Assembly (NCBI GenBank): GCA_026018925.1
Contig: JAKSZU010000002.1
Coordinates: 53,276,337 to 53,340,336, forward strand
Direction: 5' to 3'
DNA: 64,000 nucleotides
Source of the DNA: Tupaia tana
Lineage: Eukaryota; Chordata; Mammalia; Scandentia; Tupaiidae
Positions within the stretch are counted from its first letter, which is position 1. Each line of letters begins with the position of its first letter. Under the pieces are notes generated by a model. That model was given only the letters and a program-made list of their open reading frames with translations. It did no database searches and had not been told where the DNA came from. Position numbers and translations under genes: made by a program. Shown in pieces: positions 44,284 through 55,047 of this stretch.

Positions 44284-44820
44284 TGTTAACATACTCTAGC
44301 TGTGTAACCCAGCAATTTCACTCCTAGTAAATTAAAAATTGAATACAAATCTTCATTAGAGCTTTATTCACAATAGCCTTAAAGTAGAAACAACTCCAAT
44401 GTTAATCAACAGGTGACTGAATAAACAATTGTGGTATATTCTTATAATTGAATACCATTCAATAACAAAAATGAACGAATTACTGGTTTATGCAACGTAG
44501 TTGAATCTCAAAAAAACATGCTTTTTTTTTTTCAAAGAAGCCAGACACAAAGAGATGATTATGAGTATTTCCATTTATATGAAGTTCTAGAACTGGCAAA
44601 AGTAATCTATAGCAATAGAAATTCAATTAGTACTTACCTGGGTGGTTAGTGTATAGGCAGGTTTATTGCAAAGCTATATAAATAAGTTTTTTGGATATTA
44701 GTTATTTCTTATCTTGACTGGCATGGTAGTTAGAGGGTGAATATATTTTTCAACATTACCAAATAAAGCACTTAAAATTTGTGCACTTTATTATAAATAA
44801 ATTATATCCCAATAATGGTG
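44284..44820 (+). mobile_element. Old L1 3' end
   Basis: AACCCAGCAATTTCACTCC, CTTTATTCACAATAGCC, TGAATAAACAATTGTGG, AGCCAGACACAAAGAGATG, ending CACTTTATTATAAATAAA. Typical L1M 3' region. Confidence 0.8.
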
Positions 44821-44861
44821 ATTTTAAAAGAAATATCCTTTTTAGAGTTGTAAAACATTAC

Positions 44862-44980
44862 CTGTATAGATCTGTCTTGTTATCAAACCAATCTGACAAG
44901 ACTCGAAAAGTAAAAAGGGGAAAACGCTGATGAAGAATGTGAAAGCTCACATTTTCAAAGGTATAGTTAGTTAGAGCCAC
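44862..44980 (-). CDS. REV3L: REV3L exon: exonuclease-like domain
   Basis: Residues 2474-2512 plus two bases of R2513; VALTNYTFENVSFHILHQRF to DWFDNKTDLY. Acceptor TAG at 44981-44983, donor GTAATG at 44861-44856. Confidence 0.97.
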
Positions 44981-45432
44981 CTAAAGAAAAAAGCAAGACA
45001 CCATTATAATAACATTTATATATTTATGTAACTACTTTGGTTCTAAAAGATTCCATTCACTTTAAACTTTTCATAGATATAAAAGCTACTTGTAGAAATG
45101 ATTTGTGTTACAACTGAATATTTCAAAATTATGGATAGCCTATTAGACAGAAATATTCATAACAAATTAATATTTAAGTGGATAAAAAAACAAAGACTTG
45201 ATTCAAACTGGTCATACAACACGTATTTTAAAAGATCCCAGTTCTCAAAATTTCTTTCATACCAATAAAAATGTTGATAAACAGAATCACTGTTAAGCAA
45301 ATCAAATTTTTAATTCTTTTCATGGTTGAAAGGACACTATCAAAAGTCCTTATCTGGGCCCTTGAAGCTTCAAATAGATGCTGCTACTAATTCCAAGTAT
45401 TGTCTTTCCAATTATTTTATTACTCTTGCCTA

Positions 45433-45470
<38 letters not shown>

Positions 45471-45701
45471 TTAGTTTGAGAAGTTTTTTAAGTTCAAGAC
45501 TAACTTTTCTTATAATAAATAAAAAAGCCCAAGTTGAATTCATATGACCTTACATGTGAACATATTTAAGTACAAAAAATGACAAAGTGATACCAATATT
45601 TAACAAATACAACATATTTTATTATGCCTATAGACATTTCTAGCTATTACTACCTTACAACACAAATAGAAAAAATTTAAAACTCATCAATATTAATGTT
45701 T
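44981..45701. other. AT-rich intronic DNA
   Basis: (TA)17 at 45434-45468; otherwise nothing recognised. Confidence 0.5.
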
Positions 45702-45715
45702 AATACCTCTGCAGC

Positions 45716-45990
45716 GGGACCAGCAGTTAGCGTAATGGCTATGTCGCTGGACTCCCACGTAGTCGACCGCGGTTCGAGTCCCGGACCCGGTGGCTTAAAC
45801 TCACGCCGGGCGCGTGTGCGTGCATGCCCAAGATCCCGAGAGGAGAATGGAGGAGAAGGGATTGCGGCGTGGCCATCCCCCCTGGGGGGTGATTTCCTGC
45901 TTTCTATCTCTCTGTCTCTCTCTGTCTGTCTGGCGAGCGCACGCGCCCTATAGCAAAAACCTCTCCAAAAAAAAAGAAAAGAAAAAAAAA
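45716..45990 (+). mobile_element. Youngest-looking SINE-A, perfect TSD
   Basis: Identical AATACCTCTGCAGC at 45702-45715 and 45991-46004. A box TTAGCGTAATGGCTA and B box GGTTCGAGTCC intact, C6/G6 palindrome CCCCCCTGGGGGG, GCGCACGCGCCC near the 3' end, A-rich tail. Best candidate for a consensus-like copy. Confidence 0.97.
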
Positions 45991-46159
45991 AATACCTCTG
46001 CAGCTTTACATTTTAGAAATTAGTATTGTAGCTTCAATTAAGTAAACACAGATAATTCATAAAAAAAGTAAGTTACAAAGGAAGCTATGCTAATACTCTA
46101 CTACTGATTAAATTACTACATTAACCAAATCTCTTATTACTAAATAGAATTTCCTTCCT

Positions 46160-46421
46160 TCCTTTTATTTTATTTTTTTTAGAGGTTTTTGCCTTAGGGT
46201 GCATGCACTCCCCAGAGAGACACAAACGAAAACAGTGAGAGGAAAAGTGAGAAATCACCCCCAGAAGGGATGACCACACCACAATCCCTTCTCCTCCTGA
46301 GATCTTGGGCATGCATGCACACGTGTCTGGAGTGATTATCAAGCCACTGGTTCCAGGACTGAAACCGTGGTTGACTATGTGGGAGTCCAGCAACGTAACC
46401 GCTATGCCAGCTGCTGGCCTC
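46160..46421 (-). mobile_element. SINE-A/C copy near a splice donor
   Basis: TTTTTGCCTTAGGGTGCATG to TGCCAGCTGCTGGCC. Its tRNA head ends 31 bp from the exon at 46452. Confidence 0.87.
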
Positions 46422-46451
46422 CTAAACAGAATTTTAGATAAAGCACCTTAC

Positions 46452-46570
46452 CTCATTTCTCATGATTCTCCAAAGATTTAGTGTAATGCGGCCAACAATA
46501 TTTATCTCACTCATTGTGTCTGATGCATATTCATCTTTTTCAGCAGAAAATCTGTTCTCAATTTTGTCAT
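46452..46570 (-). CDS. REV3L: REV3L exon: exonuclease-like domain
   Basis: Two bases of D2434 plus residues 2435-2473; DKIENRFSAEKDEYASDTMS to LWRIMRNE. Acceptor TAG at 46571-46573, donor GTAAGGTG at 46451-46444. The acidic ENRF...DEY stretch is an insertion typical of REV3-type polymerases (inference). Confidence 0.96.
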
Positions 46571-46894
46571 CTACAGAAATGAATAAAGACTGCATCAGGG
46601 TTCATAGAAAACAATACAAAGAAAATGAGCATAATAAACATTAAAAATAAAGACTAAATATGAAATGCAATTCCGTCTATTTTACATTTGATTTTGAGAA
46701 TAATTATTATTTTGACAAATAACTATAGGTTATAAAAATTTTGTGAAATAAATATTCTGAAAACATACATTCTCTTTCACATATGTATTTAAATAATAAA
46801 TCCTCTCTTTAAATTTGGAAATTTCTGGTCCAATTTTATAAATACCTAACACTATAATATTTCTTTGATTTTAGCATGAAAATGGTCCATTGTT

Positions 46895-47127
46895 TGGTCC
46901 ACTCCATGACTTGGTGGTTAAAGAAACCAGATCCCACAGAGGACTGTGCAGTTTGAATCTTGCCTCTGGCAGCTTGAAAAACATGCCAAGCATGTGTATG
47001 TGCATGCCCAAAATCTTAAGGAAGAAACGGAGAAGAGATTTCAGTGTGACCTTGTCCCACTGGGGAGTGTTTGCTCCCTTTCCTTCTGGCAAATGTACAT
47101 TCTCTGTAGCAAACTAAAAAAAAAAGT
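46895..47127 (+). mobile_element. SINE-C copy
   Basis: GGTCCACTCCATGACTTGG head, GTGCAGTTTGAATCTTG B-box region, end CTCTGTAGCAAACTAAAA. Confidence 0.83.
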
Positions 47128-47179
47128 ATTGTAAAAACAAAATAAAGGCATTAAAAGACAATATAAAAAAGGTCCATCG

Positions 47180-47358
47180 AGGGGCCAGCAGGTGGCGTGG
47201 TGGTTAAGGATGCTGGATTCTCACATGGCAAACAGTAGGTTCAAGTTCCAGATCTGGCGGCTTGCTTTCTCACTTTCTTTCTCTCTCGCTCTGTCCCTCT
47301 CTGGTCAGATTAAAATAAATAAATAAAGTTAAATAAAATAGTTCTTTAAAAAGAAAAG
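47180..47358 (+). mobile_element. SINE-B with TSD
   Basis: AAAGGTCCATCGA before, AAAGGTCCATTGT after. GTTAAATAAAATAGTTCTTT tail. Confidence 0.92.
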
Positions 47359-47539
47359 AAAGGTCCATTGTTCAACTTGACATTTCTTAGAAAATTGTTT
47401 AATCTAAACAATTCTCTGAAAAGCTGCAGACATCAATTAATGTTGCTCATATCAGTTCGAAATTCTAACTATATATGGAGAACTAGATGAAGAGTTCCTC
47501 ATAGCAAACAGAGTTCTGAGTCAGTTTGTTTCTTTCCTT

Positions 47540-47765
47540 TTTTTTTTTCTTTTTGCTATAGTGTGCTTATAGCCATGAGTAAGAAATCATCCCCTACGGA
47601 GGATGGCCATGCAGTAATCCCTTTTCCTCCATTCTCCTCTTGGGACTTTGGGTATGCCTGCACACATGTCCAGCGTGCTTTACAGGCTGCCTGGTGCAGG
47701 ACTTGAATAGCACATTGGCCTCATGGGATCCAGGTGCTTTAACCACTATTCCACCAGCTGGCCCT
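47540..47765 (-). mobile_element. SINE-C copy, internal deletion
   Basis: TTTTGCTATAGTGTGC to CCACCAGCTGGCCC; most of the GA stretch is missing. Confidence 0.78.
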
Positions 47766-47920
47766 GTGAGTCTAGCTTCTTAAGTAATGATTTCACCTAG
47801 TATAGAAATTAAAATCTGGTTTCTCCTATATAATACTAGGGGAGTGTTGTTGATTAGAGGCTCTGAAAATTTTTTTACAAATTTAAATGATTATAAAGGC
47901 TATCTCACTATGAAAAACAT

Positions 47921-48169
47921 TTTTTTTTTTGAGAGGTTTTTGCTATAGGGTGCATGCACTTGCCAGAAAGACAGAGAGAGACAGAGAGATAGAAAGCGAG
48001 AAATTGCCCCCCCAGGGGAGGTGGCCACACCGCAATCCCTTCTCCTCTTGGGATCTTGGGCATGCACGCACACGCACCCAGCTGAGTTTAAGCCACTGGG
48101 TCTGGGACTTGAACTGCGGTTGGCTACATGGGAGTTCAGCAACATAGCTATTATGCTAACTGCTGGTCC
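47921..48169 (-). mobile_element. SINE-A copy with TSD
   Basis: GAAAAACATTTT / GAAAAATACTTTT flanks; GCTATAGGGTGCATGC to CTAACTGCTGGTCCC. Confidence 0.9.
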
Positions 48170-48495
48170 CGAAAAATACTTTTGATAAGATTTTAGATGA
48201 AGGAAGCATATTAACAGGGTATGATAAAATTTATACATAAAAAAACCTGTATGTAGGTGTGTGTGTGTGTATGTATGTATAAACATAAATAACTATAAGG
48301 AAAAAAACAAAAAACAAAAAAGCAAATATACTAACACCTATACTGGGGATTTTTTCTTTTACTTTTCTTGATTAATTTTTTTAAGAATATGTTTAAAACC
48401 TATATAATTCAGTATTCAAAATTGGGCTAGAATAGCTTTTAATGTTTCACTTTAATTTATGGCCGAACCACAAAACTTTCACAAAGTTATCATAC

Positions 48496-48611
48496 CTGGC
48501 ACTCGAGAGATCATTTGACATAAGTCAACATTTAAAGCAGCAGCCCTTTGTAAGAGGTAGCCCCAGGAATGCATTTGAATCTCATAACCTAGCAGAATAT
48601 CAGGGTCATAC
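48496..48611 (-). CDS. REV3L: REV3L exon: Exo II-like region
   Basis: Third base of R2395, residues 2396-2433, first base of D2434. YDPDILLGYEIQMHSWGYLL aligns with the Exo II line of polymerase delta (GYN.QNFD); the catalytic aspartate position carries serine. Fits a polymerase without proofreading. Acceptor TTTAG at 48612, donor GTATGATAA at 48495. Confidence 0.97.
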
Positions 48612-48767
48612 CTAAAGAGAGAATGAAAAAAATTAAACAAGGACCAAACATTTGAGCCTTTAAACCAGAATAATTATTTCTCTTCATGACAGAAAATGCA
48701 AAAATAAAATAGAAAAATAATATAAAAAGAGAATGAAAACACTTTTCCTATTCTCACTTAATTTTAC

Positions 48768-49232
48768 CATGGTAATCCACCCTTATCCAACAGTTTCACT
48801 TTCCACAATTTCAGTTACCCACAATCAACTATAGTCCAAAAATATTAAATAGGTAATTCCAGAAATAAACAATATATAAGTTTTAAATGAAATGTCATTC
48901 TGAGTTGTGTGGAAGATCTCCTACTGTCCTGGTCCACCCTGCCCAGGATGCAAAGCATGCATTTGACCAGAGTATGTACGCTGCTCTCCTGGAAGTCACT
49001 TAGCTGTCTAGGTGCAGTAAGATATTTAGAGAGAGAGCAACTTCATTCACATAACTTCTAGTAACTTTTATTTTATTATTATTATTGTTATTAGTCTCTT
49101 ACTTTGCTAACTTATGCTTTATTATAGGTATGTACTATAGGAAAAGAACATAGCGTTTGATATTGTGATTTCAGGAATCCACTGGGGGTTTTAGATGTAT
49201 ACTCCCTGCAAATAAAGGGGAACTACTGTAAG
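48768..49232. mobile_element. Tigger/pogo-type DNA transposon remnant
   Basis: CACCCTTATCCAACAGTTTC, TTTCAGTTACCCACAATC and AATTCCAGAAATAAACAAT at the left, and GGAATCCACTGGGGGTTTT to CTGCAAATAAAGGGGAACTA at the right, match the ends of non-autonomous Tigger elements. The (TTA)n at 49076-49100 is internal. Confidence 0.75.
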
Positions 49233-49554
49233 ATGTCATCCCCACATGAGGTAAGGCCTAGTGACAAGTATACCTTCTAAATGTTGAGAGGAAGGTGATT
49301 CAGTTTAGTGGGAGAAGGAGATATTAATGGATGTGAGATTACTGTGGGGAAGGTAAGCACAGGAATCGGAGAAAACTACTCATGTGGTCACAGAACTTAA
49401 CTGGTAAAGCTGAACTGACAACCTGCATCCAACTCAGAAAGAACCTCTCTGTTCCTCCTCTTAAAACCTCTAAGCTGTGACCACCATGAAGAAATGTTTG
49501 GTTGAACACATAAGGGAAAATAAACATGAAGATTTACTTCAAAAGGAAGTCATT

Positions 49555-49664
49555 TGGGGTATGAATGGACATGTGCCTTGCATGATCTTCAAGCTGCTGG
49601 GGTCAGAACTTCAACTGCATAGTCAGTTGTGCAGTACTTCACCACTGTGCTATGGACTCTGCTC
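49555..49664 (-). mobile_element. SINE-C 5' fragment
   Basis: Only the tRNA head and adjoining region (GCATGATCTTCAAGCTGC to TGCTATGGACTCTGC) remain. Confidence 0.6.
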
Positions 49665-49949
49665 CACTATATTCTTTATAAAAGCCAGAAGGCAGAGTAA
49701 AATATCACAAAATTAGAGAGTTGGGTTTTACGTAACCATTCATATTCAGTCACTCTCAACTGTGGAATGTGCAGCCTGTCTGGAGTATATCACTTAACAA
49801 TGTCTATGGTACTGGATTACACTAATTTACTGATATAAGCTACCTATGGCTATTGTGCAAGTCTGTGGTATAATAATAGATTATGGGCAGAACATCAGCT
49901 GTATTTTTAGAACTAGTTGGCTAATATTTTATCATATTTCCATAGCTGT

Positions 49950-50220
49950 TCCTTTTTAAAATTTTTTTCTTTATGTTTTTGTCACAGGACATGTGTGCTT
50001 ACCAGAGAGTCAGAGAGAGACAGTGAGAGGGAAAGTGAGAAATCATCCCCTGGGAGGGGGGGGATGGCCATACCTCAACCCCTTCTCCTTTCTCCTCTCA
50101 GGATTTTGGGCACTTGTGCACATGCACCTGGTATGATTTTCAAGCCACCAGGCCTAGGACTAGAAACATGTTGGCCACATGGGAGTCCAGTGTCTTAACC
50201 ACCAGATCACATGTCGGTCC
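49950..50220 (-). mobile_element. SINE-A/C copy
   Basis: TTTTTGTCACAGGACATG to CACATGTCGGTCC; G-rich core GGGAGGGGGGGGATGG. Confidence 0.83.
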
Positions 50221-50257
50221 TCCATAGCTACTTTATTTTCTTTTCTTCTTTTATTTT

Positions 50258-50511
50258 TTGAAGAGGTTTTTGCTATTGGGTGCGTGCGGTCGCCAGACAG
50301 ACCGAGACAGACAGAGAGACAGAAAGAGAGAAATCACCCCCCAGGGGGGATGGCCATGCTGCAATCCCTTCTCCTCCATTCTCCTCTCAGGATCTTGGGC
50401 ATGCACGCACACGCGCCCAGCATGAGTTTCAAGCCACCGGGTCCAGGACACGAACCGCAGTCAACTACATGGGAGTCCAGTGACATAGCTATTATGCTAA
50501 CTGCTGGTCCC
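50258..50511 (-). mobile_element. Young SINE-A
   Basis: Short TSD GCTACTTT; CACCCCCCAGGGGGGATGG core; CTAACTGCTGGTCCC. Confidence 0.92.
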
Positions 50512-50814
50512 GCTACTTTCTTAAAATGGATGTCGAATGGCTTCAGCTTTTGCTTAGTCAAGAAAATTATAATGTCACAAACATGTCTTATTTTTAATCT
50601 TGGAGTATTTAAATTGCAGATGTCAAAAGACATAGGTTCAAATTTCTACAATAGCATTCTTTTTACTTTTCCTATTCCTGTGAAAATACATTCTATAATT
50701 CAATTTTTAATATTTGGTGATCTGCTCATGATCCATTGTAATATCACAGACTTACACAGTAGCTCTCAACCCTGCCAGGACAAAAAGATAATGTACATAC
50801 TATCCATCTGCCTG

Positions 50815-51002
50815 TCTTCCTTCCTTCCTTCCTTCCTTCCTTCCTTCCTTCCTTCCTTCCTCCTTTCCTTTCCCTTTCTTTCTTTTCTTTCTTTCTTCCT
50901 TCCTCCCTTTCCTTTTTTCTTTCTTTCCTTCCTTCCTCCCTTCCTTCTCTCTCTCTCTTTTTCTTTTCTTTTCTTTCTTTCTCTTTCTTCCTTTCCCTTT
51001 CC

Positions 51003-51068
<66 letters not shown>

Positions 51069-51092
51069 CTTTCCTCCCTCTCTCCCTCCCTC

Positions 51093-51126
<34 letters not shown>

Positions 51127-51129
51127 TTC
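50815..51129. repeat. (CCTT)n/(CTTT)n/(CT)n polypyrimidine tract, ~315 bp
   Basis: Pure C/T strand: CCTT units, imperfect CTTT/CCCTTT mixture, an uninterrupted (CTTT)n from about 51005, then CT units. It ends in the tail of the SINE-A below. A very long chance ORF (50179-51291) runs through it. Confidence 0.97.
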
Positions 51130-51375
51130 TTTTTTGAGAGGTTTTGCTATAGAGAGCATGTGCTTGCCAGAAAGACTAAGAGAGACAGAAAGCAAAAGAT
51201 CACTCCCCCAGGGGGCTGGCCATGCCACAATCCCTTCTCCACCATTCTCCTCTCAAGAACTCGGGCACACACGCACACGCGCCCAGCATAAGTTTAAGCC
51301 ACAGGGTCTGGAACTCGAACCGCGGTTGACTACATGGGAGTCCAGCGATGTGGCCATTATGCTAACTGCTGGTCC
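51130..51375 (-). mobile_element. SINE-A next to the polypyrimidine tract
   Basis: TTTTGCTATAGAGAGCATG to CTAACTGCTGGTCCC. The minus-strand A tail appears to have seeded the (GAAA)n array. Confidence 0.9.
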
Positions 51376-51513
51376 CATCTGCTGGTCCTATCCATCTATA
51401 CAAATAAGGTTGAAATTTCTGAGACAATGGCTTAATTTAATAAACACTCACTGATTAATTTAATAGAACAGCCAAATGGACTTTTTACCAATCTATAAAA
51501 GTGTTTTCTTGGA

Positions 51514-51580
51514 TTCACCCTGGGGAAGGTGATTTCTCACTTTCCTTCTCTCTCTGGTGAGCACACACACCCTAAAGTCT
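51514..51580 (+). mobile_element. SINE-A 3' fragment
   Basis: ACCCTGGGGAAGGTGATTTC to CACACACACCCTAAAG. Confidence 0.65.
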
Positions 51581-52126
51581 AACAACAACAAAAAAATCAA
51601 GTTTTCTTGGTAGAGACTACCACGTGGCCAGTAATTCTGGAACAAAGACCAGAATTGTAACATGAGTACAGAGAAGAGAAAGCGAGGGAATAAGCAACTA
51701 TGAGATGATCTCTAAAAAGGAATCTGGAAAGATCCTAGGGCACTAAGAAAAGAGTAGTATTCCAATACCCTTTCTGCTTAGTCTTACAGCATACTTTACA
51801 TATAATACATCTTTGCTGATACCAACTTCATTATCTCTTCCACTGAAGTCAAACTCTTCTATGAACTTGTAGTTTTCTTCTTATAAAGATGGACTAACTC
51901 CACGGGAGTGTATCTTTAGGTAAAACTATGCTAACTATGTAATTGCTAAATTTGAGAAACTGGGGTAGAAGTACCAAGTGGCTCTATGGATAATTAGAGA
52001 CTGGGGTTTGGAAGGATGCCCCTCCACACAAAAAATTCCAGGCAGCTGACTGGGTAATACTGAGTAACTCAGAACAGGCATTACAACGTGGCCACAGTTG
52101 ATCTTATCTTAAGAGAAGAATTTGGG
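51581..52126. other. Unique intronic DNA
   Basis: Nothing recognised. Confidence 0.35.
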
Positions 52127-52127
52127 G

Positions 52128-52392
52128 GACCAGCAGATGGTGTAATGGTTATGTCATTGGACTCCCACATAGTCAACTATGATTTGAGTCCTGAACCCGG
52201 TGACTTAAAACTCGCATTAGGTGCTTGTGCGTACGTGCCCAAGATCCTGAGAAGAGAATAGAGGAGAAAGGATTGTGGTGTGGTCATCCCCTCCGTGGAA
52301 TGATTTCCTGCTTTCTGTCTCTCTGTCTTTCTCTGTCTTTCTGGTGATCACACAAGCCTTATAGCAAAAGTCTCTTCAAAAAAAAGGAAAGA
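52128..52392 (+). mobile_element. SINE-A copy with TSD
   Basis: AGAAGAATTTGGG before, AGACGAATTTGGG after; B-box region GATTTGAGTCC. Confidence 0.91.
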
Positions 52393-52682
52393 GACGAATT
52401 TGGGAGATTCCTGACATTCATGTCATATACATTTCTAAGTCCAGCTATAATATTAAGAAGATGCCAAATGATTTCAGAGGCCCTTCATTATAACTGTTAC
52501 AAAGTTAGTTCTTCCAATTTTTCTTCTGAGTCTCTTTGATTCATGAAATATCCTGTTATTATAATAATTATTATTCCAGTGAGCTATTTGTTCTGTTGTG
52601 GCAACTAACTGATCTGGTTAAGTATGCTCATTTTTTTTATAATGTTTTGAAAATAATTTTGTGTCAATTAAAGAGTTGTTGA

Positions 52683-52903
52683 GTCCACAAGTAGCAGCAT
52701 ACTTAAGGCAGCTTGATCCTACATGGTCAACTACATGGTTCAAGTCTGGTGGCTTCAGAAACACTCCAGGAACGTGTGCATGTGTGTCCAAAATCCTAAG
52801 AAGAGGATAGAGGAGAGGGATTACAGCATGGTCCACCCCCTAGATGGTACTTTCTTACTTTCCCACTCTCTCTCTCTTCAGCAAGCACATGTATCCTATA
52901 GCA

Positions 52904-52946
<43 letters not shown>
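52683..52946 (+). mobile_element. SINE-C with A40 tail
   Basis: CTACATGGTTCAAGTC B-box region, end TATCCTATAGCAAAATT, then a 40-base A run. Confidence 0.85.
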
Positions 52947-52948
<2 letters not shown>

Positions 52949-52966
52949 AAAAAAACTGTCAATCTT

Positions 52967-53203
52967 GGGGTGCCTGATTGGTGGTGCAGTGGTAAAGCAC
53001 AATGCTCTGGGAGACAATCCCACATACTTAAGTTCCTGATTCAAGTCTAGACACCTTCAAGACACCTTCATGTTATGCTAGGCCACACAGTTGCACAAGA
53101 TCCAGGGCTGGCTGAAGGCTGAGTGTGGATTGTGTCTTTAAGACTCTGTTGATGGTACTGCTTTTCTCCCTCTTTCTTCCTCTCTTGCTCATGTAAGAAA
53201 TAA
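52967..53203 (+). mobile_element. Old SINE copy
   Basis: GGTGGTGCAGTGGTAAAGC A-box region, CCTGATTCAAGTC B-box region; diverged 3' half. Confidence 0.65.
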
Positions 53204-53212
53204 GAAGACATG

Positions 53213-53392
53213 GGACTGGCAGGTGGCACAGTGGTTGGGATGTTGGATTCCCACATGTCTGACCACAGTTCAAGTCCTGGATCTGGTGGCTTGCTTTCTC
53301 TCTGTCTCTCCCTCTGTGTCTCTCTCCCTGGTCAAACTGAAGAAGAGCTATAATAAATAAAATAAAATAAAAAATTCTTTAAAAAAATATAT
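53213..53392 (+). mobile_element. SINE-B copy
   Basis: GGGACTGGCAGGTGGCACAG head, B box AGTTCAAGTCC, AATAAAATAAAATAAA tail. Confidence 0.88.
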
Positions 53393-53416
53393 AAAAAGAC
53401 TTTAAAAACAGTTGTC

Positions 53417-53667
53417 AGGCTGGCCTCATAGCCTAATGTGGTTACAAACTGGACCCTGCATGGCTAAAGTCCCAATTCTGGCCCCAGCAGCTGAGAAACA
53501 CGCCAGGTACATCATGTATTCCCAAAATTTTGGAAGGATGAACAAATGGAGGAGAAGGGACTGTAGCATGACCATGCCCCTTGTGGGGATGGGGAGAGTA
53601 GTGATTTTCTCCTTCTCTATTTCTCTCTGGTGAGTATGCATACCTCCTGGCAATTAAAAAAAAATTA
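53417..53667 (+). mobile_element. SINE-C copy
   Basis: CAGGCTGGCCTCATAGCC head, end CATACCTCCTGGCAATTAAA. Confidence 0.78.
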
Positions 53668-53678
53668 TTTTTCTTTCT

Positions 53679-53682
<4 letters not shown>

Positions 53683-53715
<33 letters not shown>

Positions 53716-53944
53716 AGATTTTTGCTATAGGGTGTGTGTACTTACCAGTAAGACACAAAGTGAGAAATCACCCCCCAGGGCAGATGACTATGCCTCAATT
53801 CCTTCTCCTCCATTTTCCTCTCAAGATTCTGGGGATGCGTACATATGCATTCGGCCTAGGTTTCAAGCTGCGAGGTCCGGGATTTAAATCGCATTTCACC
53901 ATGTGGAAGTCCAAAATCTTAAGCACTACATCACCTGCTGGCAC
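53683..53944 (-). mobile_element. SINE-A/C copy
   Basis: T27 tail, TTTTTGCTATAGGGTG, CACCCCCCAGGGCAG core, end CACCTGCTGGCAC. Confidence 0.87.
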
Positions 53945-53954
53945 TATTTCATTA

Positions 53955-54205
53955 CTTCTAAAAATTTGCAATAGGAACATATGCTCACCAGAGAGAAACA
54001 GAGAGAGAGAGGGAAGCGAGAAAGCAAAAAAGCCCCTCTCAGGGGATGGCGATGCTGCAATCCCTTCTGTCCCATTCTCCTGTGGAAATTTTGGACACAT
54101 TTGCTCATGTGTCTAGTGTGTTTTTCACACTCCTGGGTCCAAGACTAGACTCTGCAGTTGAACATGTAGAATCCAGCCACTTTAACCACCACACCAGTGA
54201 CTGGC
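53955..54205 (-). mobile_element. SINE-C copy
   Basis: GCAATAGGAACATATGC to CCAGTGACTGGC. Confidence 0.75.
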
Positions 54206-54794
54206 TTGAGATTTCTATTTTTATAAACTGCTACTGCTCAGAAATGTTTGCCAGAAAAACAACAAAGAGTTAATCTGTACGTCTCTCAATAAATACATTT
54301 CACATTATTTTGTCTCATTAAAACATTTATGTAGTAATTTTAGTATTTTTTCATATATGATATAATTATATATATACACACACACACATTTTTGAATAAT
54401 TTTAAGAGACTTTTAAAACTGATAAACCATCTGTTTCAAGTTCAAAAGCTAAAAGATTCCACTTTTTCTGTGAAAACATCTGGTGATAATAACAAAGTCT
54501 TGATATGTTCCTCAACTGCATAAGGTTTTTTTTTTTTTACTCTATCATGTTTCTAAAAGTTACATAAAAAACAAGTTTAAGTAAATAGGATTAGTGGTGA
54601 AGAAAAAAAAAAACTGGAAAAGAATATGTAAGCAGCAAAAACAGAAAAATGGTTTTGTTTAGGTAGAAACAAGCTGCTTCACAATTCATATTTTCAATAA
54701 CTCATTAACATCTGTACAGGTAAGAGATTAGGAACTCTACCTACTATACTGAAAATGGGCATGGAAGGGTAGGAATAATCCTGGAAAATAATTC

Positions 54795-55047
54795 TGGGGC
54801 CAGTAGGTAGCATGGTGGTTAAAGAGTTGGATCTAACATGGTGAACTATGTGGTTTGAGGCCCAGACCTGGTGGTCTGAGAAGCCTGTCACGTGTGTGTG
54901 CCCAAAACCCCAGAAGGAGAAATGGAGGAGAGGGGATTGTAGCATAACCATCCTCCAGGGGAGATGCTTTCTCACTTTCCTTCTCTGACTTTCTGTTTCT
55001 CTCAGGTCAGCATACATGTTCTCTAGCAAATTTTAAAAAAAGAAAGG
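54795..55047 (+). mobile_element. SINE-C copy
   Basis: TGGGGCCAGTAGGTAGCATG head, CTATGTGGTTTGAGGCC B-box region, end GTTCTCTAGCAAATTT. Confidence 0.88.

Noticed and set aside
45716-45800. SINE heads considered as genuine tRNA genes
   Set aside because: A and B boxes are present, but the cloverleaf acceptor stem and anticodon arm do not close and every copy continues into SINE body sequence.
50179-51291. 370-codon plus-strand ORF, the longest in the window
   Set aside because: It is read through two minus-strand SINE-A copies and the polypyrimidine array; Ser/Phe/Leu-rich low complexity with no independent support.
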